Made by a program: the position numbers and the translations under genes. Source: an uncultured Lachnospiraceae bacterium (GTDB taxonomy: Bacteria > Bacillota > Clostridia > Lachnospirales > Lachnospiraceae). Taken from it: a stretch of 28,060 bases of DNA. The notes under the pieces are model-generated. The model saw only the letters and a list, made by a program, of their open reading frames with translations, was not told the origin of the DNA and ran no database searches. The stretch lies in contig CAJUDZ010000038.1 of the NCBI GenBank assembly GCA_910584965.1, forward strand, positions 1 to 28,060, in the 5' to 3' direction. Shown here in pieces: positions 7,055 to 15,053 of the stretch. Position 1 is the first letter of the stretch; each line of letters starts with the position of its first letter.

Positions 7055-8245
7055 ATGTTAGAGGGAAAACATATCGTACTCGGTGTGACGGGTTCCATTG
7101 CGGCCTTTAAGGCCGCTTCACTTGCCAGCATGTTGAAAAAACGCGGAGCGGATGTTACCGTTATCATGACGCAGAACGCGACGAACTTCATCAATTCGAT
7201 TACTTTTGAAAGCCTGACGGGCAACAAATGCCTGATCGATACGTTTGACAGGAATTTTCAGTACAGTGTGGAGCATGTATCTCTGGCAAAGCAGACGGAT
7301 GTGGTGATGGTGGCGCCGGCTTCCGCGAATGTGATTGCCAAAGCGGCGCACGGAATTGCGGACGATATGCTGACGACGACGCTGCTCGCCTGTCAGTGCC
7401 CCAAAATAATTGCGCCTGCCATGAATACGCGGATGTACCAGAATCCCATCGTTCAGGACAATATGAAGCTTTTGCAGAAATACGGCATGGAGGTTATTAC
7501 ACCGGCGACGGGGTACCTCGCCTGCGGCGATATCGGGGAAGGAAAAATGCCGGAGCCGGAGCTTTTGCTGGAATATATCATCAGGGCGCTGTATCCAAAG
7601 GATATGACGGACAGGCGGATACTGGTAACGGCCGGGGCCACGCGGGAAAAGATCGATCCGGTGCGTTATATTACGAATCATTCTACCGGAAAAATGGGAT
7701 ATGCCATCGCGAGGGCGGCGATGATGCGCGGTGCACAGGTTACGCTGGTGAGCGGAAAGACGGAACTGGAACCGCCTTTTGGCGTCTGCGTTATCGATGT
7801 GGAATCGGCGGCGGAAATGGCCGAAGCGGTCAAAGGCTGTGCCGAAACACAGGATATTATCATTAAGGCCGCGGCGGTAGCGGATTACCGTCCAAAATAT
7901 GCGGCGGACGAGAAGGTCAAGAAGAAAGACGGCGGGATGTCGCTGGAACTGGAGCGCACCGAGGATATTCTGGGATTTCTTGGAGCACATAAAAAGGAAG
8001 GCCAGTTCTTATGCGGTTTCTCGATGGAAACGGAGAATATGCTGGAAAATTCCAGAAAGAAACTGGAAAAGAAGAACCTTGATCTGATCGTTGCGAATAA
8101 TCTGAGGCAGGCGGGAGCGGGGTTCGGAACGGATACGAACATCGTTACGCTGATTTCTTCTGCGGATACCGTGCAGCTTCCGATCATGAGCAAGGAAGAG
8201 GTGGCGGACAGACTGCTTGATTATATTCTGAGCGCGGCGGACTGA
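7055..8245 (+). CDS. coaBC: Bifunctional phosphopantothenoylcysteine synthetase/decarboxylase
   Basis: This enzyme joins cysteine to 4'-phosphopantothenate (CoaB) and decarboxylates the product (CoaC), giving 4'-phosphopantetheine. The 396-residue protein shows the usual fusion. The N-terminal FMN-dependent CoaC domain contains GVTGSIAAFKAA, EHVSLAKQTD with the active-site His, APAMNTRMYQNP, and GYLACGDIGEGKM with catalytic C157. The CoaB domain starts near residue 190 with ILVTAGATREKIDPVRYITN and the NHSTGKMG loop, followed by KAAAVADYRP. Length is normal. A purine-rich ribosome site (GGAAGGGAAAG) precedes the ATG, 18 nt after coaX, so the genes are probably co-transcribed. Confidence 0.97.
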   Translation: MLEGKHIVLGVTGSIAAFKAASLASMLKKRGADVTVIMTQNATNFINSITFESLTGNKCLIDTFDRNFQYSVEHVSLAKQTDVVMVAPASANVIAKAAHGIADDMLTTTLLACQCPKIIAPAMNTRMYQNPIVQDNMKLLQKYGMEVITPATGYLACGDIGEGKMPEPELLLEYIIRALYPKDMTDRRILVTAGATREKIDPVRYITNHSTGKMGYAIARAAMMRGAQVTLVSGKTELEPPFGVCVIDVESAAEMAEAVKGCAETQDIIIKAAAVADYRPKYAADEKVKKKDGGMSLELERTEDILGFLGAHKKEGQFLCGFSMETENMLENSRKKLEKKNLDLIVANNLRQAGAGFGTDTNIVTLISSADTVQLPIMSKEEVADRLLDYILSAAD

Positions 8246-8263
8246 GAAAGGCAGGGGAGGATT

Positions 8264-9601
8264 ATGATACAGGATTTAACGGCGGGAGACTCCCGAAAAG
8301 TTCTGCTGCAATATACCATACCGATGTTTATCAGTGTGGCTTTTCAGCAGATTTACAATATAGCGGACAGTATGATTGCCGGAAAATTTGCCGGAAAAGA
8401 GGCGCTCGCTGCGGTGGGCGCTTCTTATCCGATTACGATGATTTTTATGGCGGCTGCGGTGGGCTGTAATATCGGCTGTTCCGTGGTCATTTCACAGCTT
8501 TTCGGCGCCAGATCGTACCGGAAAATGAAAACGGCGGTTTCCACGACGCTGCTGACCGGGTTTTTATTATCGGTCTTTCTGACGGCGGCCGGACTGCTTA
8601 CCACACCGGCGATGATGCGGATGATTCAGACGCCGGATAATATCTTTGCGGACGGGGCATTATATCTGCGAATCTATATCGGCGGCTTTGTCTTTCTTTT
8701 CCTATATAATATTACAACGGGAATGTTTAATTCTTTGGGGGATTCCAAAACGCCTCTGTATTTTCTGATCGGCTCATCCATCGGGAACATTCTGCTGGAT
8801 TTGCTGTTCGTAGCGGTATTTCACTGGGGCGTGGCCGGCGTGGCCTGGGCGACGTTTATCGCACAGGGAGCGGCCTGTGTGCTGGCGCTTCTTGCGTTCT
8901 TTCGCAGGCTTGCGGAAGTGAAGGCGGAAGGAAAGGCGGAACTCTTCTCCCTGCCGATATTAAAAAAGATAGCGCTCGTGGCCGTTCCCAGCATCTTACA
9001 GCAGAGCTTTATTTCCATCGGCAATATTTTTATTCAGGGACTCGTCAATTCCTATGGTTCCGATGTGATCGCCGGTTATTCCGCGGCGGTGAAACTCAAC
9101 ACGTTTATCATCACGGGGCTCACCACGCTTGGAAACGGCATATCCGGTTTTACCGCGCAGAATCTGGGTGCGGGACTGCCCGGACGTATCCGGGAGGGAT
9201 ACCGGGCCGGCATCAGAATGGCGGTCTGTGTGACGATTCCGTTTTTTGCGGGCTTTTTCTTTTTCGGAAAGGCGATGATGCTGCTGTTCATGGAAAATAC
9301 GGGCGGTCAGGCGATGGAGACCGGCATTTTGTTTTTGCGGATTGTGTCGCCTTTTTACTTCGTCATCGCCGTTAAGCTGATCGCGGACGGCGTTCTGCGG
9401 GGCACGGAGTCGATGCGGTATTTTATGATAGCAACTTTTACGGATTTGATTCTGCGGGTCATTCTCGCATATCTTTTTTCCGCCTGGTTCGCCTCGGCCG
9501 GCATCTGGATGTCGTGGCCGGCGGGATGGTGCGTGGGAACGATTCTGTCCTCTCTTTTTTATGGAAAGGTAATAAAGAGGATAGAGGAGAAGGCGCCGTA
9601 A
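8264..9601 (+). CDS. MATE family efflux transporter
   Basis: This 445-residue protein has about 12 membrane segments arranged as two similar bundles, the fold of the MATE (NorM/DinF) cation-coupled exporters of drugs or metabolites. Recognisable family elements are the N-terminal YTIPMFISVAFQQIYNIADS, GKFAGKEALAAVGASYP in the first bundle, and VPSILQQSFISIGNIFIQG with NSYGSDVIAGYSAAVKL opening the second. GGGGAGG precedes the ATG, 18 nt after coaBC. Substrate cannot be told. Co-orientation with the CoA genes and ispF is probably operon proximity rather than shared function. Confidence 0.92.
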   Translation: MIQDLTAGDSRKVLLQYTIPMFISVAFQQIYNIADSMIAGKFAGKEALAAVGASYPITMIFMAAAVGCNIGCSVVISQLFGARSYRKMKTAVSTTLLTGFLLSVFLTAAGLLTTPAMMRMIQTPDNIFADGALYLRIYIGGFVFLFLYNITTGMFNSLGDSKTPLYFLIGSSIGNILLDLLFVAVFHWGVAGVAWATFIAQGAACVLALLAFFRRLAEVKAEGKAELFSLPILKKIALVAVPSILQQSFISIGNIFIQGLVNSYGSDVIAGYSAAVKLNTFIITGLTTLGNGISGFTAQNLGAGLPGRIREGYRAGIRMAVCVTIPFFAGFFFFGKAMMLLFMENTGGQAMETGILFLRIVSPFYFVIAVKLIADGVLRGTESMRYFMIATFTDLILRVILAYLFSAWFASAGIWMSWPAGWCVGTILSSLFYGKVIKRIEEKAP

Positions 9602-9678
9602 TAAAAAGAAGACACAACAACAGAGCCGGTCAAAAGAAACAGGAAACAGCATAAAAAGTATAAGAGAGGAATAGCAGA

Positions 9679-10224
9679 ATGAGAATTGGAATGGGTTACG
9701 ATGTACACCGTCTGACCAATGACAGGAAATTAATCATCGGCGGGGTGGAGATTCCTTATGAAAAAGGGCTGCTCGGCCATTCGGATGCCGATGTGCTTCT
9801 GCATGCCGTCATGGATGCGCTGCTTGGCGCCGCGGCGCTCGGCGACATCGGAAAGCACTTCCCGGATACGGATCCGGCCTATCGGGGGATTTCCTCCGTC
9901 AAACTGCTGGAGCATGTGGGCGGCCTGCTGGAAGAACATCTTTTTCTGATCGAAAACATCGATGCGACGATTATCGCACAGGCGCCGAAGATGCGGCCGC
10001 ATATCGATGCGATGCGCGCAAATATCGCAAATGCGCTGCACATTGAACCCGCACAGGTGAATGTGAAGGCGACGACGGAAGAAGGGCTTGGCTTTACCGG
10101 AACCGGGGAAGGCATATCCGCGCAGGCCGTCTGTCTGCTCACCTCGCCGGCGGAACTCTATGACCGCGACGTGACAAAACAGGGAGACTGTGCGTCCTGC
10201 CCCGGATGTAAGGGAGAGCGGTAG
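9679..10224 (+). CDS. ispF: 2-C-methyl-D-erythritol 2,4-cyclodiphosphate synthase
   Basis: IspF cyclises CDP-methylerythritol phosphate to MEcPP in the non-mevalonate isoprenoid pathway. Divalent-metal ligands are visible as D8 and H10 (GYDVHRL) and H42 (DADVLLH). The GHSDADVLLHAVMDALLGA block, DIGKHFPDTDP, and the C-terminal KATTEEGLGFTGTGEGI are all intact. The usual enzyme is about 157 residues. This one is 181, with an added tail after AVCLL that ends in CASCPGC. The three clustered cysteines could bind metal but are not part of the known catalytic fold. A purine-rich GAGAGGAA precedes the ATG. Confidence 0.96.
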   Translation: MRIGMGYDVHRLTNDRKLIIGGVEIPYEKGLLGHSDADVLLHAVMDALLGAAALGDIGKHFPDTDPAYRGISSVKLLEHVGGLLEEHLFLIENIDATIIAQAPKMRPHIDAMRANIANALHIEPAQVNVKATTEEGLGFTGTGEGISAQAVCLLTSPAELYDRDVTKQGDCASCPGCKGER

Positions 10225-10248
10225 AAGGCATTATTCAAGACATTCTTT

Positions 10249-10372
10249 CGGCCCTGATACGCGTCTGGCCGCAGTCCGCATCCGTCGTACAATGATGTAC
10301 AGGCTGCCCGTCCGATATGAACGATTTGCCGCATGGCGGATGCGGACTGCGGCCAGACGCGCATCAGGGCCG
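10249..10372. repeat. Long palindromic element (37-nt arms) between ispF and the regulator gene
   Basis: Bases 10249-10285 and 10336-10372 carry an inverted repeat; the 35-nt core (10250-10284 against 10337-10371) differs at one base. The arms are GC-rich and the loop is about 52 nt, itself holding a short GTAC...GTAC inversion. No T-run follows, so it is not a standard terminator. It may be a small palindromic mobile element or a 3'-end RNA structure. The non-coding interval 10225-10446 otherwise holds only the promoter at 10382-10410. Confidence 0.85.
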
Positions 10373-10381
10373 GATAGATTC

Positions 10382-10410
10382 TTGCCAAAAGCCGCATAAT
10401 ATGCTACTAT
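10382..10410 (+). promoter_or_regulatory. Extended -10 promoter of the response regulator gene
   Basis: TTGCCA (10382-10387), a 17-bp spacer and TACTAT (10405-10410) form the promoter, with TGC directly before the -10. The inverted pair GCCGCAT (10391-10397) and ATGCGGC (10425-10431) brackets the -10 and could be a regulator site. Confidence 0.6.
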
Positions 10411-10446
10411 CTTTGAATAGAAGAATGCGGCCCGGGAGGAAGCGAA

Positions 10447-11370
10447 ATGAAATATAAAACACTGATCACAGGAAAAAATACGACTCTGATCGATGATTTT
10501 TTTATTCAAATGGATGACAGCTTTGAGCTTGTTTCGACATCACAGCGATTTAATGATGTGACACGGCATATAAAATATTTCAGGCCGGAGCTTTTTGTGT
10601 ATTGTATCGGGAATGAGACGAGAGAAAATATGAATCAGATGATTCATATCAAAAATATTCTGCGGAAAAGCGGCGTGCCGTTCGTGGTGGTCGGCGCCAA
10701 AGAGGAATGTGATGACTTTGAGAGGATTGCCGTTAATGTAACGAATCTGGCGGTGGTGAAGCCTTATACGGTTTTTACCATTCAGGAAGACATTACGAAA
10801 TTTATGGAAGAGTGGCAGTTATATCACGGAGAAAGCGCTTTGAGGATGCGGGAGAAGGAACTGGGTATTTCCGAAGCGGATGTGGAAGAAAAACTGGCAG
10901 AACTGCGGGAAGCGTTTCAGATCGAGAAGCCGGCCCCTGTCGAAGGCCGGCAGGAGAGCGCGGTGAAAACGGAGACGGCCGGCGTACTGCCGGAGGTTTC
11001 GGCATCCCAGCGCACGCATATTCTGGTGGTTGACGACGACCCGCTGATGTTAAAGATGCTGAAGGAACAGCTTCGCGACGATTACGATGTGGCGACCGCC
11101 GTCAGCGGGAAGATCGCGATGAAGTTTCTGGAACGAAAGAAAACGAGTCTGATTCTGCTCGATTATGAGATGCCCGGAGAGAACGGGCCGGAAATTCTGG
11201 AGAAAATTCGTGCCAATGAAGCGACAAAAGATATTCCGGTTATTTTTCTGACAGGTGTGTCAGATAGCGACAAAATTCAGGAGGCGCTTGCCCTGAAGCC
11301 GCAAAGTTACTTATTAAAACCTGTTGACCATGAAAAATTGATGAGAGCGATTACAAAGATTATCGGTTAA
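10447..11370 (+). CDS. Response regulator with degenerate N-terminal domain and C-terminal receiver
   Basis: This 307-residue protein has no DNA-binding output domain. Residues 1-125 look like a receiver-type alpha/beta fold without the acidic pocket (TLITGKNTTLIDDFF ... VVKPYTVFTIQEDI), so it is probably a pseudo-receiver. A charged linker follows. Residues 191-307 form a proper CheY-like receiver with D197/D198, phospho-acceptor D239 in LLDYEMPG, T269, and K291 in LLKPVD. It likely takes phosphate from, or passes it to, the hybrid kinase encoded 51 nt downstream. With no effector domain it may act by protein contact or as a phosphate sink (inference). CGGGAGGA precedes the ATG. Confidence 0.88.
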   Translation: MKYKTLITGKNTTLIDDFFIQMDDSFELVSTSQRFNDVTRHIKYFRPELFVYCIGNETRENMNQMIHIKNILRKSGVPFVVVGAKEECDDFERIAVNVTNLAVVKPYTVFTIQEDITKFMEEWQLYHGESALRMREKELGISEADVEEKLAELREAFQIEKPAPVEGRQESAVKTETAGVLPEVSASQRTHILVVDDDPLMLKMLKEQLRDDYDVATAVSGKIAMKFLERKKTSLILLDYEMPGENGPEILEKIRANEATKDIPVIFLTGVSDSDKIQEALALKPQSYLLKPVDHEKLMRAITKIIG

Positions 11371-11421
11371 AGCTGATGGTGGGAACAGCGGGACAGATCG
11401 TATATAAAAGGGGACTGCCTT

Positions 11422-14112
11422 ATGGAAATGAAATATGATTTATATCTGACCGACCTGATCAGCAGGGATATTTTGCAGAAAATGCAGGATGCCTTCGCGA
11501 GGCTGACCGGCATGGCCGTGATCACAACGGATACGAATGGCGTCGCAGTTACGGACGGTTCTAATTTTTCGGATTTTTGTAAAAATTATATGAGAAATTC
11601 CCCGGTCGGGTGTATGCTCTGTGCGCAGAGCAACAAGGCGGGAACGGAGCTGGCTCTGCGGGAAGGAAAACCTACCGCGTACCCATGTTATTCCGGGCTC
11701 GTGAACTTTGCGTCTCCGATTATGGTAAAAGGAAAGCTGGTCGGCTGTGTGATCGGCGGCCAGGTGATTTCGGAAATGCCCGACCCGGTGAAAATGAAAA
11801 TCATTGCTTCGGAAATCGGGGCGGATCCGGATGAATTTCTGGCAGCGCTTGAAAAAGTGAAAGTAGTGGGCGAGGAAGAGATTAACGGCGCGGCGGATCT
11901 TCTTTCGGCGATGGTGGAAATTTTATCCGATATGGCAAGCAATCAGTATCTGGTTTATCAGGCGAAAGCGGACATAGAAAGAACATCGAATATGAAATCC
12001 GATTTTCTTGCCAATATGAGCCATGAGATCCGCACGCCCATGAATGCCGTTATCGGTATGGCGGAAATGGCGCTGCGGGAAGATCTGCCTGTGGCGGCCA
12101 GAGATTATATCAATCAGATTAAGGAAGCCGGAAAATCGCTTCTGACGATTATCAATGATATTCTCGATTTTTCCAAAATAGAATCCGGCAAAATGGATAT
12201 CAATGTGGAAGAATATGAGCCGATGTCCGTGATCAGCGATGTTGCGAATATCGTTATGACGAGGCTGAAAGGAAAAGACGTGGAGCTGCTCCTCGATATC
12301 TCTCCCAATCTGCCCAGCAAGCTGATAGGAGACAATGTCCGGATTAAGCAGGTATTGCTGAACATTGCGAACAATGCGGCGAAATTTACAAATGCCGGCA
12401 AAATCACACTGAAAATGGATTATTTGCAGATAGATGACGGCAATATAGAACTGAATATTTCCGTGGAAGATACCGGAATCGGCATCAAAAAGGAAGACCG
12501 TCCTAAACTGTTCCGCTCTTTCCAGCAGCTGGACAGCAAGCGGAACCGTAATATTGAAGGAACCGGGCTTGGCCTTGCGATTTCCAAACAGCTTCTGCAC
12601 CTGATGAAGGGTGAAATCTGGGTGGAAAGCGAATATGAAAAAGGAAGTAAGTTCTCTTTTGTGATTCCGCAGAAGGTGGTGGATAAGACGCCGTGTACCT
12701 GCGTCAGGGAGCCGGATTCCCGTATGGTGGTGAGTCTGATGTCCAATACGTATGTCAGGGATAATTTCAGACAGGATGTGGAAAAGCTGGGCGTGGAATA
12801 TAAAGAACTGCGCTCGGACAAAGAGCTTGCCGAACTGAGGACGGAGAAAAAATGTTTTCTTTTTATCGAAAAATCCATGTTTTCGACGGCGGCGGAGGCG
12901 TTTGTCAGGGAAAATCCGCAGATTACGGCGACTCTTCTGGTTGACTTTTTTAATACGACAAAATATGAAATGAATAATCTTCATATCGTAAAGAAACCGC
13001 TTTTCGTGCTGTCGGCGGCCATGATACTGAATGAGGAAAAAGAGCAGTTTGATAATAACAACGCGGAGGCGGGCGAGTTTGATTTTATCGCTCCTGATGC
13101 GGAAGTGCTGATTGTGGATGACAACGCGGTCAACCTGACGGTGGCGCAGGGGCTTCTGGAGCCGCTTAAAATGCAGGTCGATACGGCGTCCAGCGGGAAA
13201 GAAGCCATCGACAAGATCGGAAGGTTCCATTACGATATTGTTTTTATGGACCATATGATGCCGGAGTTAGACGGCGTGGAAACGACCCGTATTATCCGCC
13301 GCTTCCATCAGGAATATAACGATGTGCCGATCATTGCGCTGACGGCAAATGCGGTGGAGGGAACAAAGGAAAGGTTCTGTCAGGAGGGCATGAATGATTT
13401 CGTGGCCAAACCGATAGAACTCCGTATACTGATTTCTAAAGTAAAACAATGGCTTCCCATAGAAAAAATCCAGAAAACCCGCACGGGCATAGCACAGCAG
13501 GATCCGAAAAATGCCCATATCGTGGTCGGCGATCTGGATGTGGCCTATGCGCTGAATTTTCTGGGGACCGAGGAGCTGTTCTGGTCGGTGTTAAAAGTTT
13601 ACTATAAGGCGATCGAGAAAAAAGCGAAACTGATTAAAAAGCTGGAAGAAGAGGAAAACTGGACTGACTTTACGATCGAAGTCCACGCGCTGAAGAGTTC
13701 TTCCAAACAGATCGGGGCCATTGCGCTGTCCGAACGGGCAGCGGCGTTAGAAAAGGCAGGAAATGCGAGGGACTCTGAATTTATACATAAAAATACGGAC
13801 AGACTGTTGGAGAAATATCTGGGATACCGGTTCGTGTTTAAGCCGTTTTTACCGGATATGAAGGCTGAGACCGGAGGGCAGGAAAGCGTTTCCGCCGCCG
13901 GTTTACAGCAGCATTTCACGGATATGCGCATGGCGCTGGAAGATCTGGAAATGGACCGGATGGAAGAAGTAATCCGCGAAATGAACCATTATCATTATGA
14001 AGACTGGCAGAAAGAATTATATATGCGGCTGAGGGACGCGGTAGAGGAAATCGATGTGGACAGCTGCGAGTTAATTCTGCGGGAATGGGAAAAAAAATTA
14101 TCGGCCGTATAG
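11422..14112 (+). CDS. PocR-domain hybrid sensor histidine kinase with receivers and HPt
   Basis: This 896-residue multidomain kinase has no clear membrane segments, so it is probably cytoplasmic. Residues 6-175 form a PocR sensory domain (MQDAFARLTGMAVITTD, PVGCMLCAQ, YPCYSGLVNFASPI), a small-ligand domain with conserved Cys. A short coiled coil leads to HisKA with H201 in MSHEIRTPM. HATPase follows, with N317 (NIANNAAKFT), DTGIGI and GTGLGLAI (380-387). Residues about 430-545 look like a receiver without acidic residues. A true receiver follows with D566/D567, D610 (FMDHMMPELDG) and K663. The C terminus is an HPt with H755 (EVHALKSSSKQIGA). This supports an internal H-D-H phosphorelay. No DNA-binding output is present. 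The receiver-only gene just upstream is the obvious partner. AAAAGGGGA precedes the ATG. Confidence 0.92.
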   Translation: MEMKYDLYLTDLISRDILQKMQDAFARLTGMAVITTDTNGVAVTDGSNFSDFCKNYMRNSPVGCMLCAQSNKAGTELALREGKPTAYPCYSGLVNFASPIMVKGKLVGCVIGGQVISEMPDPVKMKIIASEIGADPDEFLAALEKVKVVGEEEINGAADLLSAMVEILSDMASNQYLVYQAKADIERTSNMKSDFLANMSHEIRTPMNAVIGMAEMALREDLPVAARDYINQIKEAGKSLLTIINDILDFSKIESGKMDINVEEYEPMSVISDVANIVMTRLKGKDVELLLDISPNLPSKLIGDNVRIKQVLLNIANNAAKFTNAGKITLKMDYLQIDDGNIELNISVEDTGIGIKKEDRPKLFRSFQQLDSKRNRNIEGTGLGLAISKQLLHLMKGEIWVESEYEKGSKFSFVIPQKVVDKTPCTCVREPDSRMVVSLMSNTYVRDNFRQDVEKLGVEYKELRSDKELAELRTEKKCFLFIEKSMFSTAAEAFVRENPQITATLLVDFFNTTKYEMNNLHIVKKPLFVLSAAMILNEEKEQFDNNNAEAGEFDFIAPDAEVLIVDDNAVNLTVAQGLLEPLKMQVDTASSGKEAIDKIGRFHYDIVFMDHMMPELDGVETTRIIRRFHQEYNDVPIIALTANAVEGTKERFCQEGMNDFVAKPIELRILISKVKQWLPIEKIQKTRTGIAQQDPKNAHIVVGDLDVAYALNFLGTEELFWSVLKVYYKAIEKKAKLIKKLEEEENWTDFTIEVHALKSSSKQIGAIALSERAAALEKAGNARDSEFIHKNTDRLLEKYLGYRFVFKPFLPDMKAETGGQESVSAAGLQQHFTDMRMALEDLEMDRMEEVIREMNHYHYEDWQKELYMRLRDAVEEIDVDSCELILREWEKKLSAV

Positions 14113-14140
14113 CGGAGAAAGAAACGGGAGACAGCACCGA

Positions 14141-14168
14141 TTGACACAAACAGGTTATACTGCATATT
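14141..14168 (+). promoter_or_regulatory. Possible promoter before cysE
   Basis: TTGACA (14141-14146) is perfect, but the best -10 at 16 bp spacing is only CATATT (14163-14168). The position between the kinase gene and cysE fits an operon start, but this is a weak call. Confidence 0.35.
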
Positions 14169-14206
14169 CTGCTCATATAGACTGAAGGAAAGGTGTGGTT
14201 ACGGTT

Positions 14207-14956
14207 ATGGGATTTATCACCCACATACGGGAAGAAATAAAAGTCATAAGAGAGCGGGACCCGGCGATTCATTCCGATATGGAAGTATTTCTTTATCCGA
14301 GTTTTAAGGTAATGTTATATTACCGCGCGGCACATCGTCTTTATGAAAAAAAACATTTTTTCCTGGCCAGGTGGATTTCCCAGAGGGGCGCGCGTAAAAC
14401 GGGAATTGAGATTCACCCGGGAGCACGGATCGGTAAAGGATTTTTTATCGATCACGGAAACGGCGTCATCATCGGAGAGACCACCGTGATCGGCGATAAT
14501 GTTACCCTGTATCAGGGCGTTACGCTTGGCGGAACAGGAAAAGAACAGGGAAAGCGGCATCCCACCGTCGGCAACAATGTCATGATCAGCACGGGCGCAA
14601 AGGTGCTCGGTTCTTTTACCATCGGAGACAACAGCAAGATCGGCGCGGGAAGCGTGGTGTTAAAAGAGGTGCCGCCCGATTCCACCGTCGTCGGCGTGCC
14701 GGGAAGGGTCGTGAAACGCCATAACGTTGCGCTGCCGCAGGAAGAACTGGATCAGGTTCATCTGCCCGACCCGGTGATGGAAGATCTGGCACAGTTACAG
14801 CATGAAAACGAAAAACTGGCTAACCGGCTGATCGATCTGGAACAGGAAGTTCGCGTGCTGAAAAGGGCACAGCAGACGGCCGGACGGGAAACGCGGGGGA
14901 AACGGGAAGCACAGGATAAACAGAAAGCACGGGAGCAGCGGGAGAAGCAGGGCTGA
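14207..14956 (+). CDS. cysE: Serine O-acetyltransferase
   Basis: CysE acetylates L-serine with acetyl-CoA to give O-acetylserine, the precursor for cysteine. The 249-residue protein has the family's N-terminal helices (IREEIKVIRERDPA) and a left-handed beta-helix of hexapeptide repeats from about residue 65. The active-site region is GIEIHPGARIGKGFFIDHG, followed by VIGDNVTLYQGVTLGGTG and KRHPTVGNNV. After the catalytic core comes an unusual tail of about 70 residues: a predicted coiled coil (LAQLQHENEKLANRLIDLEQ) ending in a Lys/Arg/Glu-rich segment. The ATG at 14207 gives the canonical MGFITHIREE, although the GGAAAGG ribosome site is about 13 nt away. A GTG at 14195 is an alternative. It lies directly upstream of cysS, a common Firmicutes arrangement linking cysteine supply to its tRNA charging. 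Confidence 0.94.
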   Translation: MGFITHIREEIKVIRERDPAIHSDMEVFLYPSFKVMLYYRAAHRLYEKKHFFLARWISQRGARKTGIEIHPGARIGKGFFIDHGNGVIIGETTVIGDNVTLYQGVTLGGTGKEQGKRHPTVGNNVMISTGAKVLGSFTIGDNSKIGAGSVVLKEVPPDSTVVGVPGRVVKRHNVALPQEELDQVHLPDPVMEDLAQLQHENEKLANRLIDLEQEVRVLKRAQQTAGRETRGKREAQDKQKAREQREKQG

Positions 14957-14980
14957 AACCGATGTACTGATTTTTCAATC

Positions 14981-15025
14981 GCGAATTTGTGCCGACGCTG
15001 ACAGCGTCCTGGATTCGAAGTTCGC
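14981..15025 (+). other. Intercistronic hairpin between cysE and cysS
   Basis: GACGCTG (14994-15000) and CAGCGTC (15002-15008) form a perfect 7-bp inversion around a single A. GCGAA (14981-14985) can pair with TTCGC (15021-15025) as an outer stem. There is no T-run and no T-box consensus. It may be an mRNA processing or stability structure. Confidence 0.5.
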
Positions 15026-15053
15026 AAGCTCAGAGAAAGGCATGGTTATTATT

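Noticed and set aside
7118..7990. Minus-strand open frame of 290 codons opposite coaBC
   Set aside because: Codon-bias shadow of coaBC; no motif and no upstream ribosome site.
11923..13254. Minus-strand open frame of 443 codons opposite the histidine kinase
   Set aside because: The plus-strand gene has intact kinase, receiver and HPt motifs. The opposite frame is His/Arg/Ile-rich with no recognisable motif.
14957..15053. T-box or other riboswitch ahead of cysS
   Set aside because: No T-box AGGGTGG-type consensus and too short a leader; only a simple hairpin is present inside the operon.
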